Below, piece by piece: positions 34,005-45,245 of a DNA stretch of 64,000 nucleotides. The notes under the pieces were generated by a model, which did not search any database, was not told the DNA's origin, and saw nothing but the letters and a program-made list of their open reading frames with translations. The DNA is from Podospora bellae-mahoneyi (taxonomy: Eukaryota > Ascomycota > Sordariomycetes > Sordariales > Podosporaceae): contig NC_085884.1 in assembly GCF_035222275.1 (NCBI RefSeq), positions 2,046,001 through 2,110,000 on the forward strand, read 5' to 3'. Numbering within the stretch: the stretch's first letter is position 1; each line of letters begins with the position of its first letter. Position numbers and translations under genes: made by a program.

Positions 34005-34988
34005 GTAAGACAAAGCTTAGGGTGCTGGAACGGAGGAGGTTTTCTTGTGTATCTGTACTGTAGTAGTGTTTTCCTCATTTCAGGCATTGGTGAATGGACT
34101 CAGCCGGGATGGTAAAGGCATTTGAAAGCAGTATTTATAATTTACCCCTGGCCGCTGTTGTTTTGTTTCATGGTGCCGAGAAGAGAGAAAAGCTTGAGCA
34201 GCATGAGGAGCAATTTTGTTTTTAGAGCAACGGCAGGTTGGATGGGAAAGGTTCATGAGGTCTATGGTTTATCTAGCGTCAAAACATAGAAGGTTGATTT
34301 CCTGTATGATGGTACTATAATGACCACAGAATACGTCAAGGGGGTTGAAGTCTTATGCACCATGATAAATAAATAGTGGCATTGACTTGTTCGTTCGTCT
34401 TATATTTTGAAGCAACCAAGCAACCAAGCAACCCTAACCCTTGCACATATGCATGTCAAAGTTGATGGTGTGGTGTCATTTTCCTTGGCAGGAAGAGAGG
34501 AGGCCGACGATCGTACCACATGTGGATAGTGGGGGTACACGGGGGATCTCACTGGCCTGATTTCATCCATCTTTCAGGAGTCGCCAGTGGGAATTTGAAC
34601 GACACGCCATTCGATATAGAAACCTCTCCCCTTTCTCTTATCTCATTCTTTTGTCCTTGTATGCCACCCACGAACAACCTACGCATGAACGACGAATGAT
34701 CTGAATCCACTCCAGACCAATTGGAGGATTTGAGCTGAAATGAAAGGGGTTTGAAGGTATTTGGAGTTGTTGTTATTGTTGTTATTGTTGGGACAAGACG
34801 ACGACCAGGAAAACGTGGCCGCACCAGTACCAACTACACCCCCTTGCCTCGCACCACCGGATATGGCTATTTTTTGAAGAGAGACGACGCCGGATTTTTA
34901 CTTTACAAGCCTTGAGGAGCCCAGCTCTCAATTGTTTGTTTGACAAGGGACTCCCTCTATCACTCACTACACGACCACGCCGGCAATC
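34005..34988. other. Intergenic LPD1 3' region and desaturase promoter
   Basis: 984 bp between tandem genes. It contains an AAGCAACC tandem (about 34411-34432) running into a telomere-like CCCTAACCCT at 34432-34441, and TTGTTA repeats near 34768-34789. No gene is supported. Confidence 0.5.
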
Positions 34989-36740
34989 ATGGCGAAATTA
35001 ACCAAGGAACGCACCTACCCGCTGATGAGCCGCCGGGAGATCGAGGCTCAGATTGCTGATGGGAGGCACATGGTTATCGTGGACGGACATGTTCTCAAGG
35101 TCGATGCCTTTATGCAGTTTCACCCTGGTGGTGACAAGGCGATGAAGCACATGGTGGGGAGGGATGCTACGGATGAGGTCAATGGGCTTCATTCCCCTGA
35201 GGCGAGGGCGATGATGAACAAGTATCGCGTTGGAAGGATTGAAGGAAGGTGGAATAATTTCTTGCCGCCTATTCAAGGTGGTAAATTTAGGAAACGGCTT
35301 GAAGATGGGGCAATGGAGTTGGAAGAGGAGGATGATTCTGGACGGCTGTCGGCTCCGGCGGTGACGATAACGGCAGACACACTGTCGAGCAAGCTGGAGT
35401 CTAGACCACCCTCGCCAGTGTTTGATGTTGACGGTAGTGCTTTGCGGAAGAGACAGGTGAAGGAATCAATGGGGTCGAGTGCTGCGTCGATAACCTCGGC
35501 ATCGTCGCTAGAGGAGTCTCATGGTTATGAGAGTCTACCTCTCGACGGCATGGCCCACCTCGACATCCTCACACGCAAGGAGATCAAGCTTGACCTGGAC
35601 AAATACCCGGCTGTTGACCAGGATACCCAAGAGGTCATCGTCGAGAAGTACCGCAAGCTCCACGACCGCATCAAGGCTGATGGGTTGTATGACTGCAACT
35701 ATTACGCCTACGTCATCGAATGCTCCCGGTACATCACCTTTTTTGGCCTGATGCTGCTGTTCCTCAATTGGAAGTGGTACATCCCCAGCGCTTTCTTTCT
35801 TGGTGTTTTCTGGCATCAGCTTGTCTTCTCCGCCCATGACGCCGGCCACATGGGGATTACGCACAATTTTCAGGTTGATACCATTATCGGGATCATCATT
35901 GCGGATTTCTTGGGAGGGTTGTCGTTGGGATGGTGGAAACGCAGTCATAACGTCCACCATATTGTGACAAATTCGCCGGAGCACGACCCCGACATCGAGC
36001 ACATGCCGTTTTTTGCTATTTCCCACCGTTTTTTGGAGAGTCTGAGGTCGACGTACTACGAGCGGATCATGCCGTACGATGCTGCTGCCAAGTTCTTCAT
36101 TTCGATGCAGCACAACTTGTATTATGTCATCATGCTCTTTGGGAGGTTCAACCTCTACCGGTTGTCGATGGAGTATCTGGTCCTCGGGCAGGGGCCGAAA
36201 AAGGGGGTGGCGGCCTGGCACCGCTGGTTCGAGTTTGCTGGACAGGTCTTTTTCTGGTATTGGTTTGGGTACGAGCTGCTGTACAAGTCCGTCGATGGCG
36301 GTTGGAACAGGTTCTGGTTCGTGATGGTCAGCCACATGGTGACTTGCCCGCTGCATGTGCAGATCACGCTGAGCCACTTCGCCATGTCGACGGCTGATTT
36401 GGGGGTGGATGAGAGTTTCCCGCAAAAGATGCTGCGGACGACCATGGATGTGGATTGTCCGACCTGGCTGGACTTCTTTCACGGTGGTCTGCAGTTTCAG
36501 GCGATTCACCATTTGTTTCCGAGGATTCCGAGGCATAACCTGAGGAAGACGCAGAGGTTGGTGCAGGAGTTTTGCGATGATGTCGGGATTCCGTATGCGC
36601 TCTTTGGGTTTGTGGATGGGAACAAGGAGGTGATTGGGAGGTTGGGGGAGGTGGCGAGGCAGGCGGCTATTTTGAAGAAGTGTCAGGGGGTTATGATTGG
36701 GGAGGGGAGGGTGGAGGATCATCATCATCAACATCACTAA
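34989..36740 (+). CDS. Cytochrome b5-fused delta-8 sphingolipid desaturase
   Basis: Single exon, 583 aa. This ER-membrane enzyme class inserts the 8(E) double bond into the long-chain base of fungal glucosylceramides. An N-terminal cytochrome b5 domain carries the heme motif HPGGD (His45) and the second heme histidine near residue 68 (LHSPEA). A Ser/Pro-rich linker of roughly 100 residues follows. The desaturase part has the three histidine boxes HDAGH (283-287), HNVHH (320-324) and QAIHH (504-508); the leading Gln in box 3 is diagnostic of front-end desaturases with fused b5. Hydrophobic segments lie around FGLMLLFLNWKWYIPSAFF and IIGIIIADFLGG. The C-terminus is a natural histidine cluster, HHHQHH. 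Substrate assignment follows from family resemblance, not from a diagnostic residue. Confidence 0.88.
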   Translation: MAKLTKERTYPLMSRREIEAQIADGRHMVIVDGHVLKVDAFMQFHPGGDKAMKHMVGRDATDEVNGLHSPEARAMMNKYRVGRIEGRWNNFLPPIQGGKFRKRLEDGAMELEEEDDSGRLSAPAVTITADTLSSKLESRPPSPVFDVDGSALRKRQVKESMGSSAASITSASSLEESHGYESLPLDGMAHLDILTRKEIKLDLDKYPAVDQDTQEVIVEKYRKLHDRIKADGLYDCNYYAYVIECSRYITFFGLMLLFLNWKWYIPSAFFLGVFWHQLVFSAHDAGHMGITHNFQVDTIIGIIIADFLGGLSLGWWKRSHNVHHIVTNSPEHDPDIEHMPFFAISHRFLESLRSTYYERIMPYDAAAKFFISMQHNLYYVIMLFGRFNLYRLSMEYLVLGQGPKKGVAAWHRWFEFAGQVFFWYWFGYELLYKSVDGGWNRFWFVMVSHMVTCPLHVQITLSHFAMSTADLGVDESFPQKMLRTTMDVDCPTWLDFFHGGLQFQAIHHLFPRIPRHNLRKTQRLVQEFCDDVGIPYALFGFVDGNKEVIGRLGEVARQAAILKKCQGVMIGEGRVEDHHHQHH

Positions 36741-38308
36741 GGGGGAAGGATGAGTAGAAAGGGATGAGGTGTGGGAAGGAGTGTGAGGTTGTATATGGCT
36801 GGAAGGTTAGCTGTAGTGATAACCCTCAAAAGTTGACCTTATTCTATAGACTAGAACTTTTGATTCCTCTTGGATAGGTGTGTGAAGAGTGAGGGGATAT
36901 GAGGCAGTCCTTTTTGGCCCACCGTTAGATCTCTTGGGTGATTCGAACCAAGATCAAGGAATAGTCACGAGGCCCTTCCTTCTGCAAGCCAACGAGGAGG
37001 CAATCCTTTTATAATGAGATCGCCGAGGTTCTTCAGGTCGCCGCTCACAGTGCGTGATAGCCAAGGGACTACTGTGATGGGGGTTGATGGGGGGGATTCT
37101 TGGGTTACAGAAAACGAGCCAAGGCCCTGGATCAGCCCCCCATCTTGCCGCCTCTTGCATGCAGATAATGCAGTAGCTCCAAGGGACACGGACCAAGATC
37201 CGCAGACCCAATCCTACCCCGGTACTTGAGATTCCGACATCATGACCCGTACCCCAATTCTTGCGCGCAAGTTGGCGAGGCAGGCTGTCAGGTAATGGCG
37301 TGGTTGGCGGTGGTCGAGTGCCCTGGCTCGCTCTTATTTGGCTGTTTCATCATGATTCACCGAGATTTAAGAAATCGATGGAGGAAGAGCTGCTGAAGGG
37401 GGGCGCTGGTTTCCTTTGCTCCTCTAGGACAGCTACCGTAGCTTCGGTCTCTGGTGATTAATACTTCACTCTTTTGTTTGCTTTTATTTCTTTATTTTTC
37501 TCGCCGAATGAATGAGATTCTCCGGTTCTGGTGCCGTAGACCTTGCTGCATGTTTTCGTTCCCATCATTAAAGCCAATTGATGAGTCGGGGAGCGTGGTC
37601 CAGGTCGAACCGGCTGCCGACATTGTGCTCTCGTCAGGTTTACGAACACGGCCTGGGCAGGCACCTAATAAACTAACTGACCAAAAGAAGCAACACCAAT
37701 GAACAGATTGTCATAAGATGTTTCGCATCTGGGTCGAGTTTGCGAGCTGGGGGGGTGAGGGGAAGTGTGCTCCCAGCAATACGGAAATACAAGACTTGAA
37801 GAATGCACGTCACAGACAGTCTACCCTGTCTTTTTACCTAAGATCCTGCCCGCGGGATTGGGGAGAAACGAGTGTAAGCATGGGTGTGAGTGATAGCGGA
37901 GGGCACTAACTACACTGGTTACAACCGCATCTCGGTCTCCCCCGCCTCTCGCTTCTCACCAACAGACCTCGTAAGCCAAGCAGTCTCAAGTGTGAGAAGT
38001 GGTGCGATGTTGGGCCATGCCGGGGCCCTAGTTTATGTTTTCTTTTGAGATAGTTGAGAAAACACAAAAGAAATTGGCTAGATACGTCAGGACAAGACAT
38101 GGGTTTCAGTTTGCTTGTCGATGGTTGCTTCTCGATGGATCGATGCCGGCAGCCTTCCGCCAGTGTCCCCATGTCGTGTCGTGCATAGGCTTCATCCCAC
38201 TTGTTTTTGCAGGCGTCTCCGATTGTTTATCTCTGCTTGCCCCCAGTTTTTCATTAGCCACTATCCCCGAAGGCAAACCGATTTTGATAGTCCAAGACCA
38301 CACATATA

Positions 38309-38310
<2 letters not shown>

Positions 38311-38351
<41 letters not shown>
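38311..38351. repeat. (CA)n microsatellite
   Basis: About 20 uninterrupted CA units, followed by degenerate CA-rich sequence to about 38373. Confidence 0.95.
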
Positions 38352-38357
<6 letters not shown>

Positions 38358-38681
38358 ACCCGGGCACACACACCATGCCACTTACCTACTCAGATGACCA
38401 TTGCGATCGTTGCAACTCACTGCTACTGCTGAGGAAGAAGAAGTATATGATAAAAAGCAATGTGACCGAGGAATTTGGTCAGTCGTGGTACCCTGTATGA
38501 ATGGGGGATATATCTTTGTGCCCTCCCTCCCTCCCTCCTTCTCTGTCAGTTTTGAAGGGTTTTCTTGAGCAAGCAAGCTTGCGAGTTTTATTATACCTAC
38601 GGTTCTTACCTACTACATACAACGAGACTGTGCTAGCAGTTCAGTTGACACTCTCAACGCCAGAAGTCCTAATCACTGCTA

Positions 38682-38727
<46 letters not shown>
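38682..38727. repeat. (CAT)n microsatellite
   Basis: About 15 uninterrupted CAT units ending 114 bp upstream of the small SMP-like gene. Confidence 0.95.
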
Positions 38728-38730
<3 letters not shown>

Positions 38731-38841
38731 CCCGCCTTACACACCCGCCTACCTACATACAGCCAGCCCTTTCTCCTTTTCAAATCAGCATCACCATTGT
38801 TGTATCTCATTTCCTCATTACGATTCCGCAAAGTTCTAAAG

Positions 38842-39121
38842 ATGGGTAAGAGAAAGATGGACGAAGCCGCAGCCGAGCGGATCCGGGCAGCAAGAGGTGA
38901 CAAGGTGGGTGGTAGCCTCTTCCCCATTTCACTCGATGTCATGTAGATGCTCACCATGTCCAAAACAGGACCCCTTCGCCAGACGGGCAGCAACCACGGT
39001 GCGGCAAAGCAAGCAGGGCGGCGAATCATCATCGGGCAAGAAAGATGGAAGCAGTAGCAAGGGTGGCAAGGGTGAGGGGAGTGGTAGCAAGGGGAGTAGT
39101 TCCTCAAATTGGAGGACATAG
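38842..39121 (+). CDS. Small SMP/LEA-like hydrophilic protein
   Basis: Exons 38842-38904 and 38969-39121 (71 aa), joined across a 64-nt intron with a GTGGGT donor and an AAACAG acceptor. The protein is almost entirely hydrophilic: a basic start MGKRKM, then DEAAAERIRAARGDKDPFAR with RRAATTVRQSKQ, then a Ser/Gly/Lys-rich tail ending NWRT. The first half resembles the SMP (seed maturation protein) segment seen in small fungal LEA-like proteins, with alanine-rich helix, Arg-Ile and a following FARRA. No membrane segment or signal peptide is visible. The coding prediction is supported by the intron, in-frame junction and abrupt hydrophilic bias; the function is inference. If the ATGGGTAAG at the start were used as a donor the frame would be lost, so I read it as coding. 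Confidence 0.6.
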
Positions 39122-41459
39122 GTCGATGGAGGGGGTATGGGGAAGAATGTCATGAGACATGACAAGGGGTTGGTGAAAAGACATGATGGGCTAGAATACT
39201 AAAGAATTCAAGGTTGCTGCTACTCCGAACATGCTGTTAACGTCTCCTGACAGGGAATAATATGCAGGTTGATGTGAAAGTAGATAAGATCTCTGCAAGA
39301 TGATCTTACGTTTCTGATGTGTAAGAGTTTTAGTTGCTGGAACAGGTTTATGGCTATGGAAATTTGCATCACACACATCTACATTGACAGTTGGTATCAA
39401 CCACCCCCACTTGGAGGGAGCGTTCGTTGCTTGGCTACCCCGGAGCCGAGGCATTCTTAAGGAGTATCTGTATGGCTGGTTCCTCGTGGAATGTTCGGAG
39501 CGTCAGCCTCCCTTGGGCGGCCTCATGCTCGTCCGAACTAGATATGTTGCTGACAACCATGAAACTCGAACGGCATGAGACATTTCTCGCCCATGAAGAG
39601 GCTGGCTGGCTGGCTTGGCTGGATAAGGTATGATGTCTTAACAACGTGGCCAGGACGGGTACAGCTGGTGGATGATAGGTCAAGCTCACAGCGTGTCGTT
39701 GCTTCTTTTCTGCCGACTGACCCCCCTGTCAGCCACGTCTCTTCACGCCCCATGTTGTAGGAGAAGGCAAAGAAGCAAATGATTAACACAACGCGTGCCC
39801 GATAGCTTCTCTATGTGCTCGTTGAAGAGGAGAAAGTACTGGAGTGGTGTAACGAGAGGTTACAGTAGACTCGAAGAAGGGGTCAGGCTTCTTTTGGTAA
39901 GCCGCAAGATGACACCCGACACATGGAAATGGCGTACATCCAGCCCTGGAGTACAACATAGGGTGGAACAACTGAGGACCGGTGAGCAAGCCATCGACCT
40001 CTTGTAGCAGCCCTTGGCTTATACAAGAATGCACAGAAGCAGAGCGAGGGTGATACCACTGCAGCCAGTCCAGCGCCCCTTCCACATGCCCAAGAGCTCG
40101 GCATCAGATGCTGTGTCCGAGGCCAACCATCAGCGGGGACTCGATGGTGAATCGGATGGGAGTCCATACGGCCTTGAAGGGGGTGGTGGCGTACATCTGA
40201 TCCTCCTAGCACAGCAATGTGCCGGGCACACAGTGCATCGTTGAACCAGCGAGTTGTTCAGGGGACGATCCGATCTCTGAATGTCAACTCGTGCAGTGGA
40301 AGGCTACACCAGTGGAATATGCCATGGACTAACAGAACTGAATACAAGGTAGATATGCATATATAAAAGACTCTTGATACTGGTGCCATGGGTCATTGCG
40401 TAGCGGATCTCCTAGCTATCAATCAGCATATGGTAGTGGCCTAGTTCAAGAGCAGGAGAAGCAATCATGTCCCAAGTCAAGGAATGACACGTGCCCTAAA
40501 CAAGGAGAAGATAGGTTGTCAGTGGTTGGTGGTGGTCGAGTATGTCCTCAGACGTGGGATGGGAAAGCCTTCCAACCAAATCATCAGTGGCGGACATCGT
40601 TCCACAACAGTAAAGCTACTGTTCACTGAAGCAACAGACAGTTTGTTTGGAAACCGAGTAGACAAAACAAACACCTCACGTGTGAGGTCCTCGCTGCCCG
40701 CCGACCTCCTGTAGCGCTGCACTGCAGCGACGGCGAGTACCAAGATTGAAGGGCAGATGGTTGACAGAAACTGTGTTAAGAGCTCCTTACACAAGTGAAG
40801 GATGGGCACAGTGCGAAAGACTGCCTAACCCCATCAACCCCGCCAAACGATTGCAGGCTGGATTCCTGTCCACCACAACTGTCACCTTTAACCCTCTTGG
40901 GAAACCACAGCCTCCACTCCCCGCCCTCGAACCCTTTGAAGCAGCACTCGCGGGCAGCATCCCCGTCGAGCCTCCCACCATCCACCACCAGCAACCAACT
41001 TACACCGACCGCATCTCTGTATTGCCCATCTGTCAATCTCGCTATCTTGTCGGCTTATTCCACATTCCGAGTAGAAAGGAGTCCGGTGTAGTAGTATTGC
41101 CTGATACCCCAACAGACCAAACAGCTCTGTTCGTCACTCATCAAAGCCCAATCTGTGTCTCCAGTAACGGTCAAAGTTACCCCACGTCAGGAGCGGGAAG
41201 CACTCAGAGTGAACGCATTCCGTCATCGAGGCTCGGCTCGGAAGACGCCGAATTCGTTAACCACACAACAGGTCCGTCTCAGCAGACCAAGCTTCACATT
41301 CGGATCCGGACTCCGGGCAGACCATCTGAGTTGTGCTCCCGTGTTCACCACGTGAATCGGGCAGCCTTCTCGTCAAAGCCCGCTCCTGGTTCATCTTCCT
41401 ACAACATTATGCCCGAGTAGCCAGGCCCCAAAGGAATCCCGTCTTCGAGATCCGGCGTG
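39122..41459. other. 2.3-kb intergenic region upstream of VAC14
   Basis: No recognisable gene on either strand. The frame 40749-41420 is open for over 220 codons but has no ATG near its start and no conserved sequence, so it is taken as leader or promoter of VAC14. Short GGCT tandems occur near 39601-39620. Confidence 0.5.
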
Positions 41460-44400
41460 ATGGATCCTACCATCCAGCGCGCCCTGAACGACAAGCTCTA
41501 TGATAAGCGCAAGGTTGGCGCTCTCGAGTATGTTTTTTTTTTTTTTTTTTTTTTTTTTTTCCATATCTACATCGCATTGCATAGACAGCTGCATACCCGG
41601 GCCGCCCAGGCTGCAGGCAAACAGCCCCTTTCCCCTCTACCCTGCCCCTGATTCGATAATGGTTTCCTTCACATGACAAAGGATGAATGTAACTTGCATC
41701 TAACTCTCACACAGTCTTGAGCGCGTCATTCGCGAGGTAGTTGCCAAACAGGATAACGCCAGAATTGAGGCCATTCTCGACCAGCTGTGCAACGACTATG
41801 CCTACGCTGTCCACCAGCCCCATGCCCGCAACGGTGGGTTGATCGGCCTGGCCGCTGCTGCCATTGCCTTGGGTTCTGTATGTTCTTGTCTTCCCTCCTC
41901 TTCTCTGATCTTCCCCTACCGTCACACCATTTGGGTGGCATGACGCCTACGCGCTACCGACCTCTTGCTTACCCGTGACCGTCGTTCGGTTTGCTACGAA
42001 CAGGAACTCGCCAGATACCTTGAGGTCATTGTGCCACCGGTCCTAGCCTGCTTCACAGACCAGGATGCACGAGTCCGATACTATGCCTGCGAGGCCATGT
42101 ATAACATTGCCAAGGTCGCAAAGGGCGAAATCCTCATCTATTTCAACCACATCTTCGATGCCCTCTGCAAGGTAGGCAGTCTCACTTGTTCTCCTTTTTC
42201 CCGCATACCCTTGTCTCACTATCTCTCTCGACACCTCTAGCTTGGTGCCGACTCGGAACTGTCAGTCAAGAACGGTGCCGAGTTGCTCGATCGTCTCATC
42301 AAAGATATCGTCTCAGAATCAGCAGCAACCTACGTTTCTGTCTTGGAGCAGCCGCCGCCATACCAAGAGGACGATAAGGACGTTCTGGATGACACGAATG
42401 AACTGCCAACGGCCTTCTCCCTGAAGAAGTTTATACCACTTCTTCGTGACCGCATTTATGCCATCAACCCTTTCACACGGACCTTTCTTGTGGGCTGGAT
42501 TATTCTCCTGGACTCTATTCCAGACCTGGAGCTTGTCACTTTCCTGCCTGAATTTCTCGGAGGCCTGTTGCGATTCCTGAGTGACCCCAACCGGGACGTT
42601 CACGTGGCGACGCAGGGCTGCTTGGACAAGTTCCTCAACGAGATCAAGAGGATCGCCCGCATCAAGAAGGGGGTCGCCGAGAGCAAAAAGTCAAAGGGCG
42701 AAGGCAAACGGAAAAGAGAGGACTCGGTTGAGAGCGGGAGCATACGCCCCACTCTCGAAGAAGGCGACGAGGTGGATTCCGAAACGGCAGCCGACGACGA
42801 TGAGCTGGATAGCGAGGATGACTGGGTTCCAGGCCAAGACGTGCAGATCAACCACAAGGCGATTCTGGAGATTCTGACTGCCACACTTGACTCACCGCTG
42901 GGTAAGCCGCCCTTCGACAACGGTCGCCAAAAGACTGCTAATCTCACCCCGAATCCAGAAGAAGACGGACTGCTGGAGTCGCTCCGCTGGATTGTCGAAT
43001 TTCTTGACATCTGCCCGGAGGAGGTACTCCCGTTTACTCCCAAGATTCTAGCTCATCTCTTGCCAGCAATGGCCAGTGGGGTTGAGTCAATTCGCCAGGC
43101 TGCCGCCAGGGTCAACACGTCACTGATGGACTATGTCGTCTCACTCTCTGACGATGCTGAGCTCGCAATCATTCCGCACCAGCTGTCTAGGATGCCGCAC
43201 GGCGATCGCCAGGACGGAACCACAAGCGCCCGGGCATCCCTTTCCAGCTCGAGGGAGCTTGAGATACGAAGTCCCACCCCGGCCACGGGCAAGCCTCTTC
43301 CACGGACTCCAACCCCGGGCACGTCTGGCACTTTGCAACCACAAGCAGATCTTGATTATGCCGCTGCGGTAAACTCACTAACCCTGCTGTTTTTGAACGA
43401 CCACGAAGCCACCCGTGTCGCTGCCCTCACGTGGCTCATCATGTTGCACCGCAAAGCACCCAGAAAGGTGCTGGCGTTTAACGATGGCACCTTCCCTGCA
43501 CTTCTCAAGACACTCTCTGACCCAGCCGAAGCAGTCGTCACCAAAGATTTGCAACTACTTTCACAGATATCAAGGAATAGCGAAGACGACTATTTCACCA
43601 ATTTTATGGTAAACTTGCTGCAGCTGTTCTCAACGGACCGGAAGCTTCTCGAGACAAGAGGAAACCTGATAATTCGCCAGCTTTGTACCAGCCTCAGCGC
43701 GGAACGGATATACCGGACGCTTGCGGACTGTATTGAGAAGGAGGAGGATGTGGAGTTTGCTAGTATCATGGTCCAGAACTTGAACAACAACTTGATCACG
43801 GCACCAGAGTTGGCAGAACTGAGGAAGCGGTTGAGGAATCTGGAGACGAAGGTTTGTGCCGAATTTGTTGAATGCGTCGAGAAGCTACTAACTATGACTA
43901 CAGGATGGACAAACATTCTTCGTGGCGCTCTTTCGATCGTGGTGCTATAACGCTGTGGCAACGTTCTCGCTTTGTCTATTGGCGCAGGCGTACGAGCAGG
44001 CATATAACCTCTTACAAATCTTGTATGCTTCTCCCTCTGCGCAGTGAAAGTGTGTCTACTAACCTTACAACAGTGCCGAGCTTGAAATGACAGTCAACAT
44101 CCTCATTCAGATTGACAAGTTGGTGCAGCTCCTGGAGTCGCCGGTCTTTACATGTATGTCTGATCTTCCCTCAGCGTGTGGAATGATAAATGGTGCTGAC
44201 AGTTTGCCCAAACAGACCTTCGTCTCCAGCTTTTGGAGCCAGAGAAATACCCGCATCTGTACAAGTGCTTGTATGGCCTTCTTATGCTTCTTCCGCAATC
44301 ATCGGCCTTTGCGGCTCTCAAAAACCGGTTGAACAGTGTTAGTTCCATTGGGTATCTGCATATTGCGCCGAGACCGTACGTCCCACCTCATGCCTGTTGA

Positions 44401-44845
44401 TAGTATCACTTACTAACATGATGTTTGCAGCAACGCAACAACACCGTCGGTGCCCTCATTTGATCGCCCCAACCGATTGAAGGGCCGGGAAGAAGGCATC
44501 ATCCGTTGGGCTGAGCTCTTGGAGAAGTTCCGGACGGTGCAAGAAAGGGCAAGGCGTCTACAAAGGCTGGGCGCAGACACGGATGATTCTCCGTTTGGAG
44601 TAGGAGATCTTAGGATAGGTGGGGGCGATGGAACCGGGGACATGAAGCCGGCGACAGGAAGAGAAGGCGGCGGTACAGGGCCTTCTCGGAATGCAGCAGG
44701 GGGCGGTAGGGACTCTCCGGCCGGCGGAACGAATAACGCGAACTCGGCATCGTCGAAACCGGAACCGCCGCCAAAGACCAGGACTGGACTGGGGAGACAG
44801 CTGGGGAGGTTTGGGGTGGCTGGGCGAGGCAAGCGGAACCCCTGA
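41460..44845 (+). CDS. VAC14: Vac14, scaffold of the PI(3,5)P2 kinase complex
   Basis: Exons 41460-41527, 41715-41877, 42004-42171, 42241-43851, 43904-44022, 44074-44153, 44216-44375 and 44431-44845 (927 aa). Vac14 is the HEAT-repeat scaffold that holds Fab1/PIKfyve and Fig4 on the vacuole or endosome membrane. The N-terminus reads [18 protein letters not shown] and continues with [20 protein letters not shown], the Fab1-binding HEAT region (about 55-180). Middle HEAT repeats include [20 protein letters not shown]. The C-terminal Fig4-binding domain, spread over four small exons, contains [40 protein letters not shown] and [11 protein letters not shown] Gly-rich basic tail of about 110 residues ends RGKRNP. 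Intron 1 starts GTATG followed by a 28-nt poly-T run. All junctions restore family sequence. Confidence 0.93.
41533..41560 (+). repeat. Poly-T run in VAC14 intron 1
   Basis: 28 consecutive T just after the GTATG donor of intron 1. The exact length may be affected by sequencing. Confidence 0.9.
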
Positions 44846-45245
44846 TCCGAATCTCTTGTTGCAAGTTGTTTGCCCCGCATCAACACCCAGCACTACCTGG
44901 CTGTCCTTTTGGAACCCGTTTTTGGTTGTCAATTTTGTTCTGAAGCGAGCAGGCGAGCGCGCGAGTTTGGTTGATGGCTTTGACTGCTTGGTGCTTGATT
45001 TACATGATTTTTGGTTTTGGGGTTTGTTGTTTTTTTATTGCATAGTAAAGTTGGCCTCGTTTTGTTTACTTTATATCATGCATGCCTTGGTTTGGCTTTT
45101 TTTTTTCTTTTTTTTTTTGGTCCCCTCCTATACTTGGTCCGTCCTGCCTTTTTGCTTGCTCAGTGCCACACAACAAAAGAAGACAAAAACATTCAGTGAC
45201 CAAAGCTTAAGTGATATCCTTCTAACAGGTACAATCTATCTCTAG
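44846..45245. other. Intergenic VAC14 3' region
   Basis: 400 bp, T-rich on the plus strand after about 45000. It ends in TTCTAAC (45220-45226) and CTCTAG (45240-45245), which look like a branch point and 3' splice site leading into the next open frame. Confidence 0.45.

Larger units (their letters stand above)
36741..38841. other. 2.1-kb intergenic region with two microsatellites
   Basis: Only short non-conserved open frames. It contains a (CA)n tract at 38311-38351 and a (CAT)n tract at 38682-38727. The latter lies about 115 bp before the next start and may be transcribed as part of its leader. A B-box-like GATTCGAACC at 36947-36956 has no tRNA fold around it. Confidence 0.5.

Noticed and set aside
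34411-34441. Telomerase RNA template or internal telomere repeat (CCCTAACCCT)
   Set aside because: Only 1.7 telomere units next to an AAGCAACC tandem, in a 984-bp gap too small for a typical ~2-kb fungal telomerase RNA. Two similar motifs occur elsewhere.
35535-36737. 400-codon minus-strand open frame opposite the sphingolipid desaturase
   Set aside because: Shadow of a GC-biased coding sequence. The plus strand has three intact histidine boxes and a b5 domain, whereas the minus frame has no recognisable domain.
36901-36990. Possible minus-strand tRNA suggested by a B-box-like GGTTCGAATC
   Set aside because: No matching T-stem of five pairs, no A box at the right distance and no acceptor stem could be drawn.
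38281-38375. CRISPR-like repetition
   Set aside because: A simple CA microsatellite without spacers in a eukaryotic genome.
40749-41420. Open frame of more than 220 codons upstream of VAC14
   Set aside because: It has no ATG near the beginning, no recognisable sequence, and lies in the C/A-rich leader directly before the VAC14 start.
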